From assembly GCA_015488565.1 (NCBI GenBank), contig WFNQ01000027.1:1-13827 (forward strand): a stretch of 13,827 nt of DNA, in the 5' to 3' direction. Source of the DNA: Thiomicrorhabdus sp. GTDB lineage: Bacteria > Pseudomonadota > Gammaproteobacteria > Thiomicrospirales > Thiomicrospiraceae. The translations under genes and the position numbers were made by a program. Below the pieces are notes generated by a model. That model made no database searches. It was not told the origin of the DNA and worked only from the letters and a program-made list of their open reading frames with translations. Numbering within the stretch: the stretch's first letter is position 1; each line of letters begins with the position of its first letter. Positions 5,778 to 13,676 of this stretch are shown here, piece by piece.

Positions 5778-7088
5778 ATGAGCTACGTGGTACAACAACG
5801 AAAAAAAATGATATTGATTTTAGTCCTGAGTTTTTTTGTCGTAGGCGCGTTGGCTATTTTTGTTGTGCGGGATACCACGCAGTTTTTTATTGAAAAACAA
5901 GCGGAAGAAGTGGCAAAAATTGTAGGTACCTTTGCAAAAACAGCGCGTTCTGTCTACTCTGATGTGGCAATTGCTAAATTAAAAAGTGATGGTTACGGCT
6001 CTCATGTGGATTCAGAACTTCATGAAGGATTCATTCCTATCCCTGCACAATTTTTAAAAGCGTTAGGGAGAGCAACGGAGCAAAACACAGCGAATCTATT
6101 TCATTACCGCCCCGTAAGTCGTTGGAATATTGAGCCATCTCAGGGGCTTTCAAGTGATTTTTTAAAGTGGGCATGGCCTCAGCTTGAGGCACAAGATCAG
6201 GAGAATCCTGAAGGCCCGATTGATTGGCAACCGATTTTTCGTATTGAGCAGGTTGATGGGATGAATGTGTTTCGTTACTTAACGGCCGATTCGGCAACTT
6301 CAGCAAGTTGTGTCGCTTGTCATAATCATTATGAAACGACGGAGAATATTAAAAAATTTCGTGAGCAGGCAGGCGTTCCACTTGGAAAATCATGGAAACA
6401 GCACCAATTATTAGGAGCACTTGAAATAACCATCCCATTGAATCGTATTGAGCACGTTGCAACTGAACAGCTTAACCGAGCGGTATTATGGATTTCTATT
6501 ATCTTTTTGGGGTGTTTGGCCTTAATTGGAGGGGTTTACCTTTTAAATGCTCGATTGCATCGTAATTTAGAAAACCTTTCGTGGGAAGCCAATCATGATC
6601 CAATGACGAATCTGTTAAACCGCCGTGCTTTTGAAAGGGAGGCAAACTCTTTATGGGAAGAGACCATTAACAGTGATAAAGAGCACTCATTGCTGTTTTT
6701 AGATTTGGATAAATTTAAGTTTGTTAATGATACTTATGGACACCATGCTGGGGATACCGTTTTGAAAGCGGTAGCAGAGCATTTGAGTTGTGAGCGCAGA
6801 GAGTATGATTTGGTTGCACGCTTAGGTGGTGATGAATTTGCAGTACTGCTCCCTTATTGCTCTATTGATGTTGGAATGTTAGTTGCAAAAAGAATTTTAC
6901 GAAAAATAGAGTCTACTCGTATTGATTGGAAAGGAGAGGTTTTAACCATTGGTGTCAGTATTGGGCTGGCTAAAATGGATAAGGACTCCCTAAGTGTTCA
7001 AAAAGTGATTGAACAAGCCGATATGGCAAGTTATATTGCTAAAAAATCATTGGATACGAAAGTAGTTGCTTACTCTGAAAACATATAA
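5778..7088 (+). CDS. Membrane diguanylate cyclase with periplasmic c-heme sensor (DUF3365-GGDEF)
   Basis: Predicted to make c-di-GMP from two GTP under control of a periplasmic heme sensor. Layout of the 436 residues: membrane segment about 10-29; periplasmic DUF3365/Tll0287-like domain about 35-225, with the c-type heme motif CVACH at 178-182; second membrane segment about 233-256; cytoplasmic GGDEF domain about 265-436. The active-site loop GGDEF is intact (350-354), and the inhibitory I-site RxxD (R-E-Y-D) lies five residues before it, so product feedback is expected. NHDPMTNLLNRRAF and FLDLDKFKFVNDTYGHHAGD are canonical. ATG 5778 has AAAAGGA 8 nt upstream. It stands alone: 44 bases after yigZ and 65 before the copper genes. 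Activity is predicted from intact motifs; what the heme senses (redox state, NO, O2) is not visible. Confidence 0.93.
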   Translation: MSYVVQQRKKMILILVLSFFVVGALAIFVVRDTTQFFIEKQAEEVAKIVGTFAKTARSVYSDVAIAKLKSDGYGSHVDSELHEGFIPIPAQFLKALGRATEQNTANLFHYRPVSRWNIEPSQGLSSDFLKWAWPQLEAQDQENPEGPIDWQPIFRIEQVDGMNVFRYLTADSATSASCVACHNHYETTENIKKFREQAGVPLGKSWKQHQLLGALEITIPLNRIEHVATEQLNRAVLWISIIFLGCLALIGGVYLLNARLHRNLENLSWEANHDPMTNLLNRRAFEREANSLWEETINSDKEHSLLFLDLDKFKFVNDTYGHHAGDTVLKAVAEHLSCERREYDLVARLGGDEFAVLLPYCSIDVGMLVAKRILRKIESTRIDWKGEVLTIGVSIGLAKMDKDSLSVQKVIEQADMASYIAKKSLDTKVVAYSENI

Positions 7089-7140
7089 GCTGACCTATTT
7101 TTTCTGGTGTATTTTGTTTAAAAGTTTATTCATATGACGT

Positions 7141-7146
7141 TATAAT
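7141..7146 (+). promoter_or_regulatory. Candidate -10 element for the small metal-related gene
   Basis: A perfect TATAAT ends 7 bases before ATG 7154. No good -35 sits at 17 bases; a TTGTTT at 7114-7119 is 21 bases away, an over-long spacer like those used by MerR-type activators, but I see no convincing MerR operator. If used, transcription would start at or beside the ATG. Confidence 0.35.
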
Positions 7147-7153
7147 GGAAATC

Positions 7154-7591
7154 ATGAAACACTTTTTAATGGCCTTTTTAATTCTATTTTCTGCCCTGTC
7201 CTCCTCTTGGGTAGGAGCAACTGTGTTTTTGAATGCTCAAAATGAGAGCGTGTTAAGTGTGAAACAAATTGTTTTAGGGCAAGAAAATGCTTCTCCTATT
7301 CAACATCAAGAACAACATCAAGAACAACACCAAGAACGCTTAGTGTATGGTTGCTCTTCTATGGAGTTAGAAGCAGGTGTTCAAAAAATGGACAGTGAGT
7401 ATTGTTCAAATTGTTTTGACCAATGTCAATGTGATGAGAGTGCTTGTCATAAAATTAATTCACCATTAGTTGGTGTTCATTTAGAGCCTATTAATATTCA
7501 GGATATGGCTAAAATATCCCCTCTTTTTGTGCCTTCACAATTACAAAAAGCTCCTGTTTTTCTCGATTTTCGTCCCCCTAAAATTTCATAA
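7154..7591 (+). CDS. Exported Cys/His-rich small protein heading the copper-efflux cluster
   Basis: A 145-residue protein of no family I can name with certainty. It has a classical signal peptide (MKHFLMAFLILFSALSSSWVGA, cleavage near residue 22), three QHQE repeats at residues 50-61, and a cysteine cluster at 84-99 with spacing CxxCxxxCxCxxxxCH. It ends in a proline-rich tail (FLDFRPPKIS), a style seen in small exported proteins next to heavy-metal RND operons (CopL- and DUF2946-like genes). Metal binding in the periplasm, perhaps handing Cu(I) or Ag(I) to the CusBAC pump in place of the absent CusF, is my inference. ATG 7154 is preferred over ATG 7145 because the latter overlaps the TATAAT and adds only MEI before the signal peptide. 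cusB begins 99 bases downstream. Confidence 0.8.
   Translation: MKHFLMAFLILFSALSSSWVGATVFLNAQNESVLSVKQIVLGQENASPIQHQEQHQEQHQERLVYGCSSMELEAGVQKMDSEYCSNCFDQCQCDESACHKINSPLVGVHLEPINIQDMAKISPLFVPSQLQKAPVFLDFRPPKIS
7301..7336 (+). repeat. Three tandem 12-bp units encoding QHQE
   Basis: CAACATCAAGAA is present at 7301-7312 and 7313-7324, and with one change at 7325-7336. Because the unit is a multiple of three, copy-number changes would lengthen or shorten the His/Gln/Glu stretch without breaking the frame. Confidence 0.92.
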
Positions 7592-7629
7592 TTTTTTTGG
7601 CAAGTTTAAGTTCGTTATAAATTCTATTC

Positions 7630-7642
7630 GCATTAGCAATGC
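7630..7642 (+). other. Small hairpin upstream of cusB
   Basis: GCATT (7630-7634) and AATGC (7638-7642) pair around AGC, immediately before an unused AGGAG at 7643-7647. It lies in the 99-base gap between the small exported gene and cusB. It is too short for a terminator, and its role is unclear. Confidence 0.3.
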
Positions 7643-7690
7643 AGGAGTTTGTGTCTGAATTGGTCTTATTCGTTTAAAAAGGTTTTTGTT

Positions 7691-8989
7691 ATGAAATTTT
7701 TATCTTTAAAGGTATTGTCTTGTTTGTTTTTGGCAATCATTTACTCTTTTCCCGTGAATGCAACAGAGTCTGTTTCTCATGCGGGGCATGATGATTCGGA
7801 CGATCATGCGTCTGAAATTGCGCTTTTAGAAAGTGAATCCACTGCAGTCTATAAATATGTCTGCCCTATGCACCCTCAAATCATTCGAGACCATGAAGGT
7901 ACCTGCCCTATTTGTGGTATGGATCTGGTTAAGCAAAAAATTCAAGCATCGGTTGGCGCACCTAAAATTTCGGCAGGAGGTGGGGCAAATGGTCTAAAGC
8001 AAGGTTTAGCCATCCGTACTGCGGAGGTTCAAAAAACCACTTTATGGCGTTATATTCCTACCTTTGGTAAGGTGGTTTTGGATGACTCTAAGGTCATTCA
8101 TGTGCACCCAAGAGCATCCGGCTGGATTAGCGACTTGAGTGTTCACAGCTTGGGTGATTCGGTTAAAAAGGGTCAGTTATTATATCGCTTGTATTCGCCA
8201 GAAATTGTCTCAGCACAGCAAGATTTTTTATTAGCGTTGCATAATCGCAAACGCTTAGGAAAGTCCGCAGACTCTTTGGTGGCTTCAGCCAAAATACGAT
8301 TGGAGTTGTTAGGCGTTAGCCGAGGGGTGATTAAGCAAATTCAGCGTCAAAATAAGACCATTAATAAACTTCCAATTTATGCCAGTCAAAATGGCGTAGT
8401 TTCAGCCCTTGCTGTTCAAGAGGGCATGTATATTCAACCCAAAACTGAATTAATGACGATTGCAGATTTATCCACTGTATGGGTTGAGGCCGAAATTTTA
8501 CCGCTTCAACAGAGCTGGGTTAAAACAGGATTGACGGCGAACTTAACCAGTCAAGCATTTCCCGCACAGCGCTGGGAGAGTCAAATTGAGTATCTTTACC
8601 CCTTAACCGATGCTCGGACTCAGGCGTTAAAAGTTCGTTTGCCTGTTCTCAATGAACAGCATTTGTTAAAGCCGAATATGTTTATGGATGTTGAAATCTA
8701 TGGGGGGGGGAAATTAAATGTATTGGCGATTCCGCTCGAAGCCGTAATTGATGATGGCAAGACGCAAAGAGTGGTTCGTCAGTTAGAAGGTGGTGAGTTT
8801 GATGTGGTTGAAATTACCACGGGAATTCAAACAAAAGGGATTGTTGAGGTATTATCAGGTGTAGAAGCAGGACAAAAAATTGTCATTTCAGGCCAGTTTT
8901 TGATTGATTCAGAGAGTCAAATTCAATCCAATCTACGGCGCTTAATGTCGGCTGGAGAAACACCACCACCCGCAGAACATAACCATTAA
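7691..8989 (+). CDS. cusB: CusB-type periplasmic adaptor of a copper/silver RND efflux system, with N-terminal heavy-metal-binding module
   Basis: The membrane-fusion subunit linking the inner-membrane pump to the outer-membrane channel. The 432-residue product has a signal peptide (about 1-24, cleaved after VNA), a His/Asp-rich stretch (HAGHDDSDDHA), and a heavy-metal-binding module with CPMHP (58-62) and TCPICGM (71-77). The barrel-sandwich, helical hairpin and beta-barrel regions of the HlyD/CusB fold follow (about 105-420), and the C-terminus is His-rich (EHNH). ATG 7691 has AAAAAGG 8 nt upstream; a TTG at 7649 in the same frame lacks a ribosome site and would spoil the signal peptide. 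A run of nine G at 8702-8710 encodes Gly338-340; a one-base slip there would truncate the membrane-proximal domain. cusA starts 13 bases after the stop. Confidence 0.93.
   Translation: MKFLSLKVLSCLFLAIIYSFPVNATESVSHAGHDDSDDHASEIALLESESTAVYKYVCPMHPQIIRDHEGTCPICGMDLVKQKIQASVGAPKISAGGGANGLKQGLAIRTAEVQKTTLWRYIPTFGKVVLDDSKVIHVHPRASGWISDLSVHSLGDSVKKGQLLYRLYSPEIVSAQQDFLLALHNRKRLGKSADSLVASAKIRLELLGVSRGVIKQIQRQNKTINKLPIYASQNGVVSALAVQEGMYIQPKTELMTIADLSTVWVEAEILPLQQSWVKTGLTANLTSQAFPAQRWESQIEYLYPLTDARTQALKVRLPVLNEQHLLKPNMFMDVEIYGGGKLNVLAIPLEAVIDDGKTQRVVRQLEGGEFDVVEITTGIQTKGIVEVLSGVEAGQKIVISGQFLIDSESQIQSNLRRLMSAGETPPPAEHNH
8702..8710 (+). repeat. G9 homopolymer inside cusB
   Basis: Nine consecutive G encode three glycines in what should be a surface loop. 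A tract of this length in AT-leaning coding DNA is a typical slipped-strand mispairing site. Confidence 0.95.
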
Positions 8990-9002
8990 AGGAGTCGATT
9001 AG

Positions 9003-12000
9003 ATGATTAATCATATTATTTCGTACTCTATTCGTAATCGGGTATTGGTTTTGTTATTAAGTGCTGCCATGGGAGCATGGGGTTGGTTATCACTACAAAA
9101 TACTCCTTTGGATGCCATTCCTGATCTTTCCGATGTTCAGGTCATTATCAAAACGCCTTTTGCAGGGCAAACGCCTCAAGTGATTGAAGATCAAGTGACT
9201 TATCCAATCTCGAACTTGATGATGTCGATACCCAAATCTAAAGCCGTGCGGGGGTACTCCTTTTTTGGTGACTCTTATGTGTATGTGTTATTTGAGGATG
9301 GAACGGATCCCTATTGGGCAAGATCTCGGGTCTTAGAGTACTTAAGTCAAGTAAAAGGTTTTTTACCTGCAGGAGTGCAACCCACGCTTGGACCCGATGC
9401 ATCGGGTGTGGGGTGGGTTTATCAATATGCGCTGGTTGATCGAAGCAACGAGTATGATCTTGCTCAGTTACGAAGTCTTCAGGATTGGTTTTTAAAGTAT
9501 GAACTGCAATCTGTTTCGGGGGTATCCGAAGTGGCGGCTATTGGCGGTATGATTAAACAGTACCAAGTGACGGTGGATCCAAATAAATTACGGGCGTATC
9601 AAATTTCATTAAAAAAAGTTCAGCAGGCGATACAGCAAAGTTCTGTTGAGATGGGTGCTTCGGTGATTGAGCAAGCCGAAGCAGAATACATGGTGGCATT
9701 AAAGGGATATGTGTCCAGTGTATCAGATCTTGAAAAAATTCCAGTGGGATTGTTTTCAGAAAATAATACGCCGATTCTACTCAAAGATATAGCCACCGTG
9801 AAACTAGGCGCACAATCACGTCGTGGGATTGCCGAGTTAAATGGTGAAGGTGAAGTGGTTGGTGGCATTATTGTCATGCGTTCTGGCGAGAATGCATTGC
9901 AAGTGATTGATGCTGTGAAAGCAAAGATGGAGACACTTAAATCGAGTTTGCCGCAGGGAGTTGAGTTTGTAGAGGTTTATAATCGAGCCAGCTTGATTGA
10001 TCGTGCTGTTGCAACCCTAACCAATAAATTAATTGAAGAGATGATTGTTGTAGGTCTGATTTGCTTGCTTTTTTTAATGCACATACGCTCTGCATTTGTG
10101 GCGATTTTATCGTTACCTTTAGGGATTTTAGGCGCGTTTATTATTCTCGAAAAAATGGGAGTTTCTGCCAATATAATGAGTTTAGGGGGGATTGCAATTG
10201 CGATTGGTACGATGGTGGATGCCGCCATTGTTATGATTGAAAATACCCATAAACATTTGGAGCGTCACTTTAAAAAAACAGGAGAGCACGCAACGGGTGA
10301 ACAGCATTGGACGTTAGTGTTAAATGCCTCGAAAGAAGTTGGTTTGCCTCTTTTCTTGTCGCTGTTAATTATTGCATTGAGTTTTGTGCCTATTTTTGCA
10401 CTACAAGAGCAGGCTGGCAGGTTGTTTACCCCGCTTGCTTTAACCAAAACATTAGTGATGGCGGTTGCAGCAGGTTTGGCCATTAGTTTAATTCCCGTCT
10501 TAATGGGGTACTTTATCCGAGGAAAGCTACCCAATGAGTCAAAAAATCCAATTAATCGGGTTTGTATTGCAGGGTATCGTCCAATATTGATTCGGATATT
10601 GGCTTGGCCCAAAACGGTGTTGCTGATTTCTTTTGTATTGTTGGCAACAATAATGTATCCATGGCAACAGCTGGGGTCGGAATTTATGCCTGAACTAGAA
10701 GAGGGGGATTTGCTTTATATGCCCACCACCTTGCCAGGTTTATCAATTGGTCAAGCTCAAGCATTATTGCAACAAACCAATGCGATTATTAAAAGCTTTC
10801 CCGAGGTTAAAACCGTTTTTGGCAAAATCGGTCGTGCAGATACCGCAACCGACCCTGCGCCTTTAACCATGATTGAAACCACCATTCAATTTTATGATAA
10901 AGAAACATGGCGGGAAGGGATGACGCTGGAAAAATTAATTGGAGAGTTTAATGAGGCAGTTAAGTTTCCTGGATTAACCAATGCATGGGTGCAACCGATT
11001 AAAACGCGTATTGATATGTTATCAACGGGTATTAAAACCCCTATTGGCATCAAAATATCAGGAGATGATTTAGCGGTAATTGAAAAAGTAGGTCAAGAGA
11101 TTGAGGGGGCTTTAAAGGGGTTGCCAGAAACCTTATCGGTTTATTCTGACCGAGCTGAAGGCGGGCGCTATATTGATATTTTGCCAAATCGTGAAAATAT
11201 GGCGCGTTATGGTTTAAATATGGGAGACTTGGCTGATATTTTATCCACCTCTGTCGGGGGTAAATCCTTGCAAACCAATGTGGAAGGCCGTGAGCGTTAT
11301 ACCATGAACTTACGTTACCCTCAGGTATGGCGAGATTCTGTTCAAAAACTACAGCAGTTACCGTTGATTACTCCAACAGGACAAACGATTCAGTTGGGGC
11401 AAGTGGCCGATGTCATGATTAAAATGGGGCCCCCACTGATAAAGTCTGAAAATGCGCGTTTAAATGGTTGGACATTTGTGGATCTAAATCAGGGCGTTGA
11501 CTTGGTAGGCTATGTGGAAAAAGGAAAGGCGATTATTCATGACAAAGTGAATTTGCCAGCAGGTTACAGTCTAAAGTGGACAGGGCAATATGAGTATTTG
11601 ATAAAAGCTCAAAAAACATTGCAAGTTGTAGTTCCGTTTGCGTTGCTGATTGTTTTTTTATTGCTTTATATTATTTTTAAGGATATCACAGAGGCATTAA
11701 TGATTTTAGGTGTATTACCATTCGCTTTATTAGGCTCTGTTTGGTTTATTTGGTGGCTAGATTATGATTATTCGATTGCAGTGGCCGTGGGCATGATTGC
11801 TCTGGTTGGGATTGCTGCAGAGTTTGGGGTCATTATGTTGATGTACCTTAAACAGGCGATTAAAGAAGCAGAAAGAGAGGGTCGTTTGAATAATCCTAAA
11901 GAGTTGATTGCCGCCATTATGGTGGGCGCGGTTCAGCGTGTTCGTCCAAAAGTGATGACTGTGAGTGTAATTGTGGTGGGGTTACTGCCCATTATGTTTG

Positions 12001-12164
12001 GCACAACAACAGGCTCAGAAGTAATGAAGCGCATTGCCGCTCCGATGATTGGAGGTATGATTTCGGCTCCCGTGGTATCGATGCTGCTCATTCCCGTTTT
12101 AACTTATATTCTGTATAAGCGTAGACTGTTTAAAAATCAAAAAAATACAGGAGAGGAAAAATGA
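9003..12164 (+). CDS. cusA: CusA/CzcA-type heavy-metal RND efflux pump, Cu(I)/Ag(I) class
   Basis: The proton-driven inner-membrane pump that expels Cu(I)/Ag(I) from periplasm or cytoplasm. The 1053-residue protein has the RND layout: an N-terminal membrane helix, a porter domain with TPLDAIPDLSDVQVIIKTPF, a second porter domain after about residue 560, and two six-helix bundles. It aligns by eye with E. coli CusA almost without gaps. The substrate triad is kept at Met573, Met623 and Met672, and the relay methionines appear at 392, 404 and 486. The proton-relay residues correspond to Asp406, Glu940 and Lys983. This pattern argues for Cu(I)/Ag(I) rather than Zn/Co/Cd pumps of the CzcA type. 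AAAGGAG (8988-8994) lies 8 nt before ATG 9003. The gene's last four bases overlap the start of cusC. Confidence 0.96.
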   Translation: MINHIISYSIRNRVLVLLLSAAMGAWGWLSLQNTPLDAIPDLSDVQVIIKTPFAGQTPQVIEDQVTYPISNLMMSIPKSKAVRGYSFFGDSYVYVLFEDGTDPYWARSRVLEYLSQVKGFLPAGVQPTLGPDASGVGWVYQYALVDRSNEYDLAQLRSLQDWFLKYELQSVSGVSEVAAIGGMIKQYQVTVDPNKLRAYQISLKKVQQAIQQSSVEMGASVIEQAEAEYMVALKGYVSSVSDLEKIPVGLFSENNTPILLKDIATVKLGAQSRRGIAELNGEGEVVGGIIVMRSGENALQVIDAVKAKMETLKSSLPQGVEFVEVYNRASLIDRAVATLTNKLIEEMIVVGLICLLFLMHIRSAFVAILSLPLGILGAFIILEKMGVSANIMSLGGIAIAIGTMVDAAIVMIENTHKHLERHFKKTGEHATGEQHWTLVLNASKEVGLPLFLSLLIIALSFVPIFALQEQAGRLFTPLALTKTLVMAVAAGLAISLIPVLMGYFIRGKLPNESKNPINRVCIAGYRPILIRILAWPKTVLLISFVLLATIMYPWQQLGSEFMPELEEGDLLYMPTTLPGLSIGQAQALLQQTNAIIKSFPEVKTVFGKIGRADTATDPAPLTMIETTIQFYDKETWREGMTLEKLIGEFNEAVKFPGLTNAWVQPIKTRIDMLSTGIKTPIGIKISGDDLAVIEKVGQEIEGALKGLPETLSVYSDRAEGGRYIDILPNRENMARYGLNMGDLADILSTSVGGKSLQTNVEGRERYTMNLRYPQVWRDSVQKLQQLPLITPTGQTIQLGQVADVMIKMGPPLIKSENARLNGWTFVDLNQGVDLVGYVEKGKAIIHDKVNLPAGYSLKWTGQYEYLIKAQKTLQVVVPFALLIVFLLLYIIFKDITEALMILGVLPFALLGSVWFIWWLDYDYSIAVAVGMIALVGIAAEFGVIMLMYLKQAIKEAEREGRLNNPKELIAAIMVGAVQRVRPKVMTVSVIVVGLLPIMFGTTTGSEVMKRIAAPMIGGMISAPVVSMLLIPVLTYILYKRRLFKNQKNTGEEK

Positions 12165-13468
12165 AAACTTTTTATATTAATCATTCCTGTCAGAAAAAAT
12201 TGAGTCTTATTGTTGGATTCTTATTGTTGCCTTTTTTAGCATGTGCAAATAATGCCATTGGTTCCACTGCTATTCAAGAGCCATCACTACAGCGCTTGTT
12301 TGTGCTCGGCTTAGAAAATAGTCCAGCGATTCAATATGCACTTGCACAAAAAAATGCAGCCCTAAACAATCAAAAAGTGATGGACTCTTTTTTAAAGCCA
12401 GATGTACGCTTTCAATCGGAGTTAAGTTACGCTTGGATGGAAAAGCAATCTTATGCAAGAACGGCAAGCCAGTTGCAGGCTTCTTACCCACTCTATCAAC
12501 CCGATAGAGAAGACCGTTCTAGTATTGCCTCATATCAATCTTTAGAGCGTAAATTACAGTTAGAAGAAGTAAAACAGGATCTGTGGTTAAAAATTTCAAC
12601 ACTTTATTTTAATTATTGGACGCAAAAAGCAGAACAGTTATTTTTGCAAAAAGATTTTGAATCCATTAGTGAAATTATGGAACAAGTCCAACAGCGATTT
12701 ACCATTGGCTATCAAGACTTAAATGATATTTCAGATATACAGGCACGTTTGGATCGTAATCGAGCAGATTTGATTCGAATAGAGCAAGAGTTACGTATTA
12801 CAGAGATTGATTTAGAGGCCATATTGGGTCTTTCCATTGATTTATCAAAATTTCCCCCCCCCCTTCTTTTGTCCAAAACGACTAATTTAGTACTTAAGGA
12901 TCGTGATTTACTTAAGTTAGTTGGGCAACATCCCGCTCTGTTACGCTATGAACAAGCAATTTTAGCCAGCCGTAAGCAGATGGAGTACGAGCGAAACAAA
13001 GATGGAGTCGTAGTTCAAGCATTTGGTGCGGTGGTAAATAATCAGAGCGATGGCTATTTTTATGACGATGCACAAGCTGCCAAAATTGGATTAAAATTAA
13101 ATGTACCTTTATATCTAGGCGGTAAAATAGAGGCTGCTGTGAGTAAAGCACGGTCTGAAAGTAATCAGGTTATGGCATTAAAAAGACAAAAAGAGCTGTT
13201 ATTAATGGCCAGTCTTCAAAATGCAATCGAAAGCTCGCAACATAATCAAAAAAGATTGACCGCATTAAAGGATGTTTTAGAGTCAAACAAGCAAGCACTT
13301 GTGGCAGCAGAGAATGGCTTAAGTACCGGTAATCGAAATATTTTAGATTTACTGGATGCTCAGAGAAACCTACTTCGTGCTGAGCGGGATATTGCCATTG
13401 TGGTTAATCGTTTATGGATGAACTGGTATTTATATCAATGGAGCACGGGTGAAATATCTACTTTATAG
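12161..13468 (+). CDS. cusC: TolC-family outer-membrane channel (CusC-type) of the efflux system
   Basis: The outer-membrane exit duct for the CusBA complex. The 435-residue protein has a signal peptide (about 1-30) ending in LACA, which could be cleaved by signal peptidase I after ACA; the Cys there is not in a good lipobox, unlike E. coli CusC. Two long coiled-coil outer-membrane-efflux repeats follow, about residues 40-225 and 245-430, the second closing with GNRNILDLLDAQRNLLRAERD, a typical OEP-family ending. The start overlaps the cusA stop (ATGA at 12161-12164), implying translational coupling. A run of ten C at 12854-12863 encodes Pro232-234 in the linker between the two halves; a slip would cut the channel in half. 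I assign cusC by context; the sequence alone supports only an OEP family member. Confidence 0.9.
   Translation: MKTFYINHSCQKKLSLIVGFLLLPFLACANNAIGSTAIQEPSLQRLFVLGLENSPAIQYALAQKNAALNNQKVMDSFLKPDVRFQSELSYAWMEKQSYARTASQLQASYPLYQPDREDRSSIASYQSLERKLQLEEVKQDLWLKISTLYFNYWTQKAEQLFLQKDFESISEIMEQVQQRFTIGYQDLNDISDIQARLDRNRADLIRIEQELRITEIDLEAILGLSIDLSKFPPPLLLSKTTNLVLKDRDLLKLVGQHPALLRYEQAILASRKQMEYERNKDGVVVQAFGAVVNNQSDGYFYDDAQAAKIGLKLNVPLYLGGKIEAAVSKARSESNQVMALKRQKELLLMASLQNAIESSQHNQKRLTALKDVLESNKQALVAAENGLSTGNRNILDLLDAQRNLLRAERDIAIVVNRLWMNWYLYQWSTGEISTL
12854..12863 (+). repeat. C10 homopolymer inside cusC
   Basis: Ten consecutive C encode three prolines and the first base of a leucine codon, between the two repeats of the channel protein. 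It is the second long G/C tract in the same operon. Confidence 0.95.
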
Positions 13469-13502
13469 TGATAAATCCGATATTAAAGAGCCTGTATTCT
13501 GA

Positions 13503-13567
13503 TAATAAAAAATAAAATCTTAAAAATAGATAAAAAAGGTTGCGTTGTTCCCCGCATTGGTTAGAAT
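13503..13567 (+). promoter_or_regulatory. Ribosomal RNA operon promoter P1 with UP element
   Basis: TTGCGT (13540-13545) and TAGAAT (13562-13567) are spaced 16 bases apart, the classical rrn P1 spacing. A GC-rich discriminator (ACGCCCCG) follows immediately, the mark of stringent control by ppGpp. The 37 bases upstream (13503-13539) are almost purely A/T, as in a strong UP element. Confidence 0.82.
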
Positions 13568-13587
13568 ACGCCCCGTTCCGAAGCAAA

Positions 13588-13609
13588 GGGCTTTAAAGTA
13601 AAGAAGCCC
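13588..13609 (+). other. Hairpin in the P1-P2 interval of the rRNA leader
   Basis: GGGCTT (13588-13593) and AAGCCC (13604-13609) form a 6-bp stem with a 10-base loop, a short distance after the P1 start site. There is no U-tract, so it should not terminate. Confidence 0.4.
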
Positions 13610-13676
13610 ACTAAATTGCATCGAGGTCGGAAGTTAAATAGAAGAACGACTCATGAAAAAGTTTTTAAGAAAACGG

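Noticed and set aside
7597..7621. TTGGCA with TATAAA as a separate cusB promoter
   Set aside because: The spacer is only 13 bases and no other -10 fits at 16-18 bases.
7643..7676. A possible leader peptide (GTG 7651, eight codons, ending TAA) after AGGAG
   Set aside because: The spacing from AGGAG to GTG is only three bases and the peptide has no metal-binding residues; too weak to call.
10184..10191. A G6 run in cusA as a third slippage site
   Set aside because: Six G is within what Gly codons give by chance and is too short for frequent slippage.
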